From Micropterus salmoides (Eukaryota; Chordata; Actinopteri; Centrarchiformes; Centrarchidae), in the NCBI RefSeq assembly GCF_014851395.1, contig NW_024041150.1, forward strand, positions 6,449,508 through 6,513,507: a stretch of DNA of 64,000 nt, in the 5' to 3' direction. The notes under the pieces are model-generated. The model was not told the DNA's origin and ran no database searches. It saw only the letters and a list, made by a program, of their open reading frames with translations. Position 1 is the stretch's first letter. Each line of letters starts with the position of its first letter. Below are positions 35,062 through 47,000 of this stretch, piece by piece. Position numbers and translations under genes: made by a program.

Positions 35062-38000
35062 GTAAGAGAACTGCTATTAACTAATTTATATGATTCCCTT
35101 TAAGTTCCCTCTTTCATATTGTCTGTCGATTTTGTGTTTATATAATTTCTGCTAAAATGTAATTGCTAACTAAAATTTCAACAAAGAGAAAAATGTTTTG
35201 ATGTCTTTCTGTTACTATCTGTGTTATTTATCAATGATTCATGTGATATGAATAAAAACATCTTGTGTTTGCAGAGTTCAGTCCAACAGACAGAGAGCAG
35301 AGTCTGCAGGATCCAGCTGTCTGTCTCTGAAGAGTGACCAGTCCAAGAATTATCCTCTACTCTTCAGCAATGAACCTGGACCCTCAGACACAAAGTAAGA
35401 GAACTGCTAACTCATTTATGACTAATTTTCAGTTACTTCTGCCATGTTTTCTGTTGATTTTGTATTTACATATTTAATTTCTGCTAAAATGTAATTGCTA
35501 ACTCAAATTTCTGCCAAAAAGAGAGACAAGTTTTGCCGTCTTCCTCTTATTACCTGTGACTGCTGTCTTATTTATCAATGATTCATGTGATATGAATAAA
35601 AACATCTTGTGTTTGCAGAGTTCAGTCCAACAGACAGAGAGCAGAGTCTGCAGGATCCAGCTGTCTGTCTATGAAGAGTGACCAGTCCAAGAATTATCCT
35701 CTACTCTTCAGCAATGAACCTGGACCCTCAGACACAAAGTAAGAGACAGTTTTTACTGTAAACTGACCTGATGGAAGATGATGCATTGAGGATGAAGACA
35801 AAATGTTCTGCTAACAGATTTATATTCCTGATGCAGAACTATTAGTGCAGATTCTGTTTCAAACTAAGAGCAAAACACCTGAGAACCTCCAGTTCAGGAT
35901 TGACACTTCAAGAAAATAGACAGCTGAATTCAAACAGAAAAGTAACGACACTTTTACTTTTCTCTGTGACCATCTGAGCTTCTACACAGAGATTTTCAAC
36001 TACAAGCAACAAATGATTTTAGTTCTAAAGAAATGTCTTCACAGAGAGAGGAAGAGGAGTCCTGTTCCTGTGGAGGAGCAGCCGTCCTGCTGTGCTTTGT
36101 GTCAGGACGTCCTGAAGGATCCAGTCTCTACCAGCTGTGGACACTGGTTCTGCAGACGGTGCATCACCTCATACTGGGACCAGTCTGCTTCATCGGGACA
36201 CTCCTCCTGTCCCCAGTGTGGAGACAGATCCAGAACCAGAGCTGGACTGCAGACAGCCAGTCAGAGCAGCTCTGTACAAAGTAAGACTGGACATCTGTAC
36301 ATCTTAAACATGGAACCTGCTACATTTCATTACATTACGTTTATTTAGAGACTTACAATAAGAACATTCAACCCAGAAATGACAAGAACCATGCAGGTAC
36401 ATCAGCTTCATCAAATAAGCTGAACTGCTTCAAGAGCTGCATTTAGTTTCTAGTTTTCAGGCTGAAGATGTGTAGAGTTTCTGCTGTCCTGATGTCAGTG
36501 GGGTTTTGTTAAGCGGTAGCTAGACCCCTTCATAATGAGGGAGCAAGCTGATTGGCAGTAGCAGAGCATATTGGGCGAGCTGGGCCATTCACAGCATGGT
36601 AGGCAAACGGCAGTGACTTGACAGTGCAGGATGTGAAGGAGCAGTGTAGTGTGGCAGAACTTGGGTAGGTTGAAGACCACCTCCAAGCTGCATTCTGCTT
36701 TGCGGCTGCAGAGGTCGGTTGGCATATGTAGCAGACCAGCGAGGAGCGAGTTGCAGTAGTCTAGACACAAGATGATGAGAACCTCCTGAGCAAGGAACGA
36801 GCTCTGAGCTAAAAGTAGCTCATTACAATGTCACAACTTTCTTCTCTTCTTTAGTGAGAGGTGGTCTGCAGGAGGTTTTAGATGAACATAAGATCAGTCT
36901 GAGGAGGAGATGTGAACGTGTGACTGAAGGAAGTGATGAAACAGGAAGTGGAACCCTCCTCAACAGGATCTACACTGAGCTCTACATCACAGAGGGACAG
37001 AGTGAAGAGGTTAATACCCAGCATGAGGTGAGGCAGCTTGAGACAGCTTCCAAGAAGGAGACCCTCCATGACGCTCCAATCAGGTGCCAGGACATCTTTA
37101 AAGCCTTACCTGGCCAACAGAGAGCCATCAGAGTGGTTCTGACCAACGGCGTCGCTGGCGTTGGAAAAACCTTCTCGGTGCAGAAGTTCACTCTGGACTG
37201 GGCAGAGGGCTCGGAAAACCAAGATGTCAGTCTGCTGGTTCTGCTCTCGTTCAGGGAGCTGAACTTGATCAAAGATGAGCGGCACAGTCTCCTCACGCTG
37301 CTCCATGTTTTCCATCCAACATTACAGAAGGTCCCAGCAGAGAAGCTCGCCGTCTGGAAACTGTTGTTCATCTTTGACGGCCTGGATGAAAGCAGACTTT
37401 CATTGGATTTCCACAACAGTGAGGTTGTGTCTGATGTCACACAGAAGTCATCAGTCAACCTGCTGCTGACAAACCTCATCGAGGGGAATCTGCTTCCCTC
37501 GGCTCTCGTCTGGATAACTTCCCGACCTGCGGCGGCCAATCAGATCCCTCCTTCGTGTGTCGGCAGGGTAACGGAAGTACGAGGCTTCACTGACGCCCAG
37601 AAGGAGGAGTACTTCAGGAGGAGAGTCAGTGATGAAGAGCTGTCCAGCAGAATCATCTCACACATCAAGACCTCCAGGAGCCTCCACATCATGTGTCAGA
37701 TCCCAGTCTTCTGCTGGATCACTGCTACAGTTCTGGAGCACATGTTGACTACAGAGCAGAGAGGAGAGCTGCCCAAGACCCTGACTGACATGTACTCACA
37801 CTTCCTGCTGGTTCAGATAAAGAGGAAGAAGCAGAAGTACGATGAGGGACATGAGACGAGTCCACAGGAGCTGACGGAGGCTGACAGGGAGGTTCTTCTG
37901 AAGCTGGGGAGGCTGGCGTTTGAACAGCTGGAGAAAGGAAACATCATGTTCTACCAAGAAGACCTGGAGCAGTGTGGTCTTGATGTCACAGAGGCCTCGG

Positions 38001-41000
38001 TGTACTCAGGAGTTTGTACAGAGATCTTCAAAAGAGAGAGTGTGATCTTCCAGAAAACAGTCTACTGCTTTGTTCATCTGAGCGTTCAGGAGTTTCTGGC
38101 TGCAGTCTACATGTTCCACTGTTACACCAGCAGGAACACAGAGGTACTGAAGGCCTTCCTGGAAGACAGCAAATACAGGGACTTAATCCTAAAGTTTTTT
38201 TCCAAGAAGCTTTCTCAGTATTTTGGAATCAATGACAGATTGAATGTCTTCCTGAAGGAAGCCCTAGAGAAATCTCTCAAGAGTAAAAATGGCCACCTGG
38301 ACCTGTTTGTTCGCTTCCTTCATGGCCTCTCTCTGGAGTCCAACCAGAGACTCTTAGGAGGCCTGCTGGGTCGGACAGACAACAGTCCAGAAATTATCCA
38401 GAAAGCCATCAACAACCTGAAGGAGATGAACAGTCGTGAGATCTCTCCTGACAGAAGCATCAACATCTTCCACTGTCTGACGGAGATGAACGACCACTCA
38501 GTACATCAGGAGATCCAAGAGTTCCTGAAGTCAGAGAACAGATCAGAGAAGGAACTCTCTGAGATCCACTGCTCAGCTCTGGCCTACATGCTGCAGATGT
38601 CCGAGGAGGTTCTGGATGAGTTGGACCTCAAGACGTACAACACGTCAGTGGAGGGACGACTGAGACTGATTCCAGCTGTGAGGAACTGCAGAAAGGCTCG
38701 GTAAGTCCAGATGTGATTATCAGCAATGTAAAGCAGGGTAAAGCTGAAGCCATCAGCATTAGAGTAAAGACACAGACTTGACACTATTCACAAACACATG
38801 ACCTTAACTGTGAGAACTTCACATGACAGTATCTGTCCCATACTTTAAATGTGTTTTAAGAGTTCTACATGCCAATATCCAGTCATAGTCATAGCAGCAC
38901 CTACTGGCTGGTTTTAAACTTTAATACTGTATGTTCCTCCAAGCAGGTTGACCAAATCCATCTGAAAGTTCTGCAGGAAAGCCTTAAGATCTTGTTGATT
39001 GTTTCTTTTTAAAACGCAATTGCCATAGCAAGGAATTATTTACTATGAAACAGGAAGCTGCTTTTATGAGGGGCAATGGAAGCTTGATGCAGATGTAACA
39101 TCTCTAAACTTAAAGTAAGCCTCATGAAGGTATACCCATAGATGGATGGATGGATAGATGGATAGATACAGATAGATAGATAGATTGATGGATAATTTAT
39201 TGCCACACATTTTCGGTGGTAATTGTTTTGGTACAGCATGGTAGTTCAGTTCCAGCACAGAACGAAGACAGAAGAACCAGACACCATAAACCATTTTCAA
39301 CAAAACAGACCCAAAGAATGTGAAAATATACTTAACAGTGAATGTGTGTGGTATAAAATGTACTGTTCAGTTCAATGATTGATTCAGGCGCAAAGCGGCA
39401 GAGGGGAGAAACAGGTGATGGGCTGAGTGGGAGAGGTCCTTGGTTAATTTAGTTTAGCTTAAGGTGCACTTTATGTATAGTGCGTTGACTGGAGGGAAGT
39501 CACAACTGATTACGTTGGAGGTTTTAGTGACAATCTGCTCCAGTCTGTTCTTGGCGAGACTATCTGAGCTTCCGCAAGGAAGAAGTTTTGCTTTGCCGTT
39601 TTGATGATGAGATTGCAGGATGTTACTGATGAAGGTGTTGGGGCCGTGCAGAGACCTTTGGAAGGGCAGGTGCTCAAAGTATAAAAGGGGCACATGGAAC
39701 AAAGATTTCAATTGGGCTGTTCTCAGAAATATATCGTTATGTATTCCTTGCTGATATACGTATACTGATACTTATGTATCAATACATCAGCAAATGCTGT
39801 GACACAGTTTTGAAAAAGAAACACAGGAAAGCTCCAGCTTTAAAACACTGTGGGCTGACATAACAGGGAACATTTGCTGTCGAGGGGTTGCTGGGGATGT
39901 TGCTACTGATGCTGTTGTTGTTGCTGCTGATACTACTGAAGGGTGATCTGTGACTAGATTTATTATAACAAACAAATGATGTATATTAGATAATTAAACA
40001 AATATGTGACCATGACAAGATGTAAAGATTGCTGAGGGTATTTGGGACCGGCTCACTATGACTGACCTGCTGTAGCTGCAGCCACTGCCAAGGCTGACTG
40101 CTATGAGAAAATAAGAAGGAGATGCTCACAGAGACTGCTGCACACCGAGAGCTGCAGGTAGAGGAAATAAGATACCAGATTCAAAAAAGTGTGGGAAATA
40201 ATCTGGAAAGGAAACAGTACTGGGAGAAAGGACTAGTTTAGCTAAGGCAGGGGTAAGAGTGAGACAGGACAGGTGAAGGTGTGTGTGTGTGTGTGTCTAT
40301 AGGCAATAGTGTTATAATAATTTTATATATTGCATTGTGATTCTGAGATATTTGGGATTTTAATTGATCTGTTTAATCATATATCTAAATAAACTAAGAT
40401 GTGTGTTCTTTCTGTTGGCCCATAATAACCATGTCAGAGCGGCATTTACCTTTCACATTAACATTTCATACCTTTGTCTGAAATCGATATAGGACCATTT
40501 CTTCTTCCCTCTTCACTTTGATGTCAGGAATATTATTTATTTTGCATTGAAACTGACATTATTACATGTATTTCCAGTTATTTAGTTTATATAGTAGGTT
40601 TGCTATTAAATCTATTCAAATACTGGTCTGATCATTTAAAAAAAGGCTATAAGTCGGAGGAATAATTATCAGTAGGCACACTACGTTTTTTATTAAGCTA
40701 CGCCTAGTTCAAGTGAAAGTTTTTTAGTCATATTACATAAAAAATACCAGACCTCGCAACACCTGTGAAACTTTTCTCCATCAAACAGCAAGAACGAAAT
40801 CAACAGAGCACCTTAGTTTATCTGTGTGTAGAAAGTAATGTTAGCTGTCGGCACAGTGTTAGCCGGCAGCTAACATTACTTCTACAGGCGACACAGCAAT
40901 ATACAACAACTGTGCCGCTCTCTTTGCGTCTTTCTAGCAAAATACGACCAACAACAAGCACATTGAGGTAAACCCTTACCGGCGGAATCGCAAGTGTAGT

Positions 41001-44000
41001 CAGTGCTGCTGAATCACTAACGGTGTGTGAACGGGAGGGCTCGTCACGGGTGAGGTCATCAGGTGAAAGGTCATGATGTGGGTAATTTTATTTACTGCGA
41101 AATTATTATTCATTCATTTTACTAATAGTTTGATTCGGTAGGTCTTCACAAAAGGGCCTTTACAATTTTAAAAATAAATAAATAAACTAAATATTTAATT
41201 GAAAAAAGGGCAAAAGGGCAGGTGCTCAAGCACCCATAGCACCCCCCTCTGCACGTGTCTGTTGGGGAATCGCCTTATGTTGTCAAATGTTTTTGACACT
41301 TTACCTGTGAGATATGTGCAGTGTTAACTTCAGAGCCGTGTGAGCTGGCCTGTCGTGTTGCTCTACCCGAGGCGGGCAAGGGGCTGAGGGCCAGTTCAAC
41401 ACTGCTTGCAGCTTTAATTTGCATCATTTATTCTTTATTCAGATTGAGTCGCTGCAGTTTGTCAGAGATTAGCTGTGCTTCTCTGGCCTCAGCTCTGAAG
41501 TCCAACCCATCACATCTTAGAGAGCTCGACCTGAGTAACAACAAGCTGCAGGATTCAGGAGTGAAGCTGCTCTCAGATGGACTGGAGAGTCCACATTGTA
41601 AACTGGAGGCTCTGAGGTCAGTTCACTGTTCCTATTGTAGATCTGATATGTTTAATTTACAATTGAACTTAATTTATGTTCATGCATAACTTCTATCCAT
41701 AAAGTTGTAGATTTGCTTTTGTTCAAATTGTCATGCGGAAAATGTCCGCTTTTAGTCGTTAAAGTAAATGAATGTTTCTAATTTTTGGTGAATGGTCACA
41801 TCAGTACAGAAGATCCTCTGAACTAATATTTGTTTTGAACTGATCAAGTTTACTTGTTGAAGTAGAAATATTTCTTTGGCTTCTGTTCATCTCAATTTGT
41901 TTTCAAAAATAATGTCTGGTCAGTGATTTTGATCCTTAAGAACACACACAGGCCTCAGATCAGCACCATGTTATTTATGTGTTGACATGAATAGGTGTAT
42001 GAATGTGCTGACATTTAGATGATGATCCACAATAACACAATGACAAAGTCACTCAACTCATTTTAGGGAAAAGCTCATTGATTAGGAAATAGGAATGTTG
42101 AGCTACACATTTAAAATCTGATACACATCTGAATGGATTGGAAATAGATTTTTATGTCCATCATTTTTTATTTATTCAGATTGTGGGACTGCAGTTTGTC
42201 AGAGATCAGCTGTTCTTTTCTGGCCTCAGCTCTGAAGTCCAACCACTACCATCTGAGAGAGCTGGATGTGGGTTACAACAAGCTGCAGGATTCAGGGGTG
42301 AAGCTGCTATCTGCTGGACTGGAGAGTCCACACTGTAGACTGGAGACTCTGGGGTCAGTTCTTGTATTTTGCACTTGTCCTCATATTTAAATATATTACC
42401 GTAGTTTTAAATGTTCTCCACTTCTCTTCTTTTCTGGGTTTGTCTGAGCACAAATTGGATTCATGTTTTTTATAAGCAAAATGTAGGATTTATCCTTCAA
42501 TATGCTGGGAAATAAAATCAATATTTATAATTTTGTTACATGCGAGACAAATTACATAAAAAGAATTTTATACATAATCTTCAGAACACAGTATTCTAGG
42601 AAAGCCCCTTTTTCTCACAAACAAACTCCAAAACTCAGGGGTCACTAATAGGCGGACCGCGGTCTGGACCCAGCCGCTGTCCTCTCCGGAAGGCCGACCT
42701 ACAGCTGATTTATTACTGAGACTTACTACCTCGTGACGGAGGGTTTCTATTTTAACCCGTGCAGCTTCTCTGGTATTTACTGTACTAGTTTAGCAGCCCA
42801 GGAAACTCACAAACCAACCGCATGTGCTCCAATTGTCTCATGTGACGCTACTTAGCCAATCAAATCTATGCATTCCGATGCTTGCGAGTCGAGTCCGTGA
42901 GATTCAGGTTTGAAAATTTTGGAAACACACACGCATTGAGGAGACAAAAGGGAAAAGATATTTCACATGGCTTTTAATCAAGAATGTACAGATTCTTACA
43001 TGTACATTCCTCCCACGGGCAGTTCAGAACCAGAATATCTCATAGATCTCCAGGCCAGGACAAACTCAGGCCAGGAGCTCATGTTTCTCACTGAACAAGA
43101 GAAAGTAGGAAAGTGGTAGTTCTATAAGAGGGAATGAAAGAGAAGGAGGCATTACAGCTGTTAGGGGACTACACTTCATCACTTCAAGCTACACTTTTTA
43201 TTTCCTTTTCTAAAAATTAGGCACTTTATTTTAGTTAAATTTAGAATTTATTATTAGAGTAGTTATTATCCCTCCAGTTTGATGTTAAAACTGAAATATT
43301 CTTAAATATTATTTGATTTGACAGTCCGTTGTTGACTAAAAACATATGTTGATACAACTATACTTTATGGTACTGAATCATAACGCAGGGTAGTCGTTTT
43401 GATGTTCCGGACCTTTGCTTCGGGAAAGTTTCTCTAACTGGACCTCTTTGAATTCTAATTGATACCCCTGGTGTAGCGTATTTCCAAATGCAGTTGTTTG
43501 AAGTATCATGTCTGATCAACAACAGTTGACACTTCAACATGTGATGATGCTTTCACTTTGTGTTCTGACTCAGTAAGTGAACAGGAGCATAAATAATGCA
43601 TTATATTTGCACAGGAAGGTACTCGGTTACATTTAAGATAAAGAGAATGTGCCTCTCACTTTGCTCAATGCACATTTGATCCAGTTCTGAAGACAACTGA
43701 GGATGAACCTCACAGTGTGTTGATGGAGATGACGGTGGTGATTAGGAGAGCCGAAAGGTGCATCTCAAGTCTGTAATTTGTCATTTCCTCACTTATCGCT
43801 CCTTGCTTCTCGCTTGAACCGGAAATTGCAGACTGTCCTAAAGCTTTTATTTGTGCACTGAGGAGTAAGGAGCGATCTCTGAGGAGCAATGAGCATGAAT
43901 ACATGAGACCATCCTTCAAGGAAGTCTTTTAGTGCCATAAGCACCACCCTCATTGGATATCAGGTAAATGCTATAAATGTATACATATGTCGAGGCTGAA

Positions 44001-47000
44001 CTTCTTCAGCTTCTGTAGGATGTACATTTTCTCCTGGGCCTTCTTGATGAGGGAGCTGATGTTCAGCTCTCCCTAAAATCCACAACCATCTTAACTGTCT
44101 TAAGAGCATTGAGCTTTAGGTAGTTCTGGTTGCACCAGTTCACCAGATTGTCAATCTCCCACCTTTAGGCAGATTTATCCCCACCAGAGATGAGTCCCAT
44201 GACGGTTTTTCTATCTGTAAACTTCAATAGCTTGACTGACAGGTGACTGGTGGAGCAGCTGGTGGCATTTAGGTGTGGAAACCGGGCCAGGTTTAAGGGG
44301 TCAGAGTACATTCCTGATACCATCCCCATGACTCCACCAATGAAACAGCGCTAGCTCTCCTAGATGAGCATGCCTGACTCCATTTACAGGTGGATCACAG
44401 ACTTTCTGTCTGTCAGGAAGCAGCACATGAAGCTGGGAAGACATCTCTCTGATTCCAGGACCATCGGCACCAGTTCCCCTCAAGGCTACATTCTATCCCC
44501 TCTACTCTTCCTCCTGTACACAAACAGCTGCACCTCCAGTCACCAGTCCGTCAAGCTCCTGAAGTTTGCGGATGACACCACTCTCATTAGACTCATCTCT
44601 GGTGGGCATGAGTCCATCTGTGGGTGGGAGATTGACCATCTTGTGACCTGGTGCAGCCAGTACCCCCCATTGCACAAACCTGGCAACCTGCACATATTGT
44701 TGTTATTGTATATTTTTATATTTTGTTGATTTTATATGTTTATGTAAATAAAATATCCTCTTTTGTTGCAATATGTCTGCACAACATAAACTCGGAAGTA
44801 ATACACTTATATCTGCCACCTTATTCTTCCACCTTATTGCTTGCATCTGTTATTCCATATTTAGATATTTCTACATTTATTTATTTCAACTTTATGTTTG
44901 TCTACGTGTAGCATCTTATGACCAAAGCAAATTCTTTGTACATGTAAAATACTACTTGGCAATAAAGCTCTTAGTGATTCTGATGCATTCACATGCTCCT
45001 CGGTTGGTCCCATTTCCCGAGTTGAGAAGTTGTTCTTGCGACTTTGGTGTGTTCATGTGCTATTAAGTCAGAATGTGTATTCAACATGGACCCCACTACA
45101 AAGATGTATTGGATTAGCATTATCAGAGCATATAAACAACACACAGTCAATTTAATTTCTAAATCTAACAACAGAAAAGGCTGTGAAAACTGTCAACATA
45201 TGGTCCTCTTTTAATATATAGACTACCCCTGTTTTTTTTATTTGTGTCATATATTTGTATACAGTTCTGTATCTAATGTATGTCCCATGTAACTTTATTC
45301 CTCTTTTTGCGATAAAGATTTACGGAGGAAAAAGAAATTTTGACACGAGATGAATGTACCTTTTTAGTCACTGCTCTGCCCTCCCTTTCCAAGCGCGCAG
45401 GAGAAACTACAGTGGCAGACACGATCTGTTGGCTCTAGTGCTAAATCGTACGCATGGTCTTCCGTTTGTCCAAATTTCACTTTTCTTCTTAACTCTAATA
45501 AACCAGACTACTACTACTATTACTACTACTACTTCTTCTATTTCTTCTTGTACGTATTCAGTGTAGTGATGAAACGTGCTAGCAGTTTGTCCTTTTGGGC
45601 TACTGTAGAGACATGGCGGCGCAACATGGCGACTTCCATGTAGGAGGGTGTAGATAGAAATGGGTCATAAGGTAATGTCAGTCATAACTGTTCATTATGC
45701 AAGATTTATATACACCACCAACATAGTTATGGATATTATATTGGATTTCAGTCAGTAGATCCTCCTAAATATTACACATTGGACTTTAAGTAAAAGTGAA
45801 AATTTTATATATTGTAGATTTGTTAAAGAGGTGGTATTGTGCTCATTTTCATTTTATAAAATCCTATTTAGGGGTACCAGAACAGCTTTACATGGTTTCA
45901 TTTTTAAAAAAACAACATATTTTTGTCATACTGGACATTGCTGCAGCTCTTCTTTTCACCCTGTGTTGAAGGCTTCGTTTTAGCTATGGAGTGATACATC
46001 TTTCTCTAAATGATCTTTGTTGGGAGTTGTACATGTGCAGTTCCTAGTTAAGGACTACTAGCCAATCAGAAGTAGAGAAGGGCAGGTTAGCGAAAGGCCG
46101 GTAATAGCCAATGTTTTTCTACCAGTGTTTTTTAGTGCGTGTCAGACTTGTCGCTCGCGTTAGCATAGCATTATGACACGTATTTTCTTGTGACATCACA
46201 AGCAAGCGGAAGTAAAAGCTGGACTACAAACAATCTGTTTTCAGGCAGAGTTTTCTGTTGGAGATGAGAACTCCCTTTGGGCTGGACTTTGGGCTATTTC
46301 ACTTTGCAAACCTATTACATGCACAAAACAAGGTATATAACTCAATAACGGACAGGGGCAAGGCCAAAAAGCATAATACCACCTCTTTAAACAAAGTGTT
46401 ATACTTCAGGCCTTTTGTTTTTTAATCTTGATGATTGTGACTCACATCAAAAATATATTAGAATAAAATATTAGAATATTAGAATAGTCAGGCAGTCAGC
46501 CTGTGGCACTGCTGAGGTGTTATGGAAGCCCAGGTTGCTTTGATAGCGGCCTTGAGCTCATCTGTATTGTTGGTCTGGTGTCTCTCATTTTCCTCTTGAC
46601 AATAGTGATGGGAAGTTTGATTATTTTTACTCAATCAAATCTTTGATTCTTGCTCAGTAAAATTAAATACCCTTTCTTTCGAGTCATTTAGTTAATTTGA
46701 ACTAGGCTATTAGTTCAGCACTGAAGCCCTCTTGTGGGCAATGTAAAAAAGAGCTGGGTTGTCAAACGCTGACAACTAAATGAAATGATGTGTGTAATTA
46801 TTAATTTATTGTTATTATTAAGTGCTCATTCAAATAGTAATGTCACTTTCACTGTATTTAAACATTTGATTAGCTGGGAATATGATGAAAAACAATTTGC
46901 TTGACACACTTTATGAAGAAACACACTATTATTATTATAGATAAAACCAATACATTCTTAAAATAACTCAAGCATAGAGAAAGGAACATAGAAATACAAA

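Noticed and set aside
34832..35065. Upstream extension of NLR exon 1 with a hydrophobic start, possible signal peptide
   Set aside because: The frame begins at a GTG, not ATG, and the paralogous copy at 63,976 supports the ATG at 34,931 as the start. The upstream part is 5' UTR.
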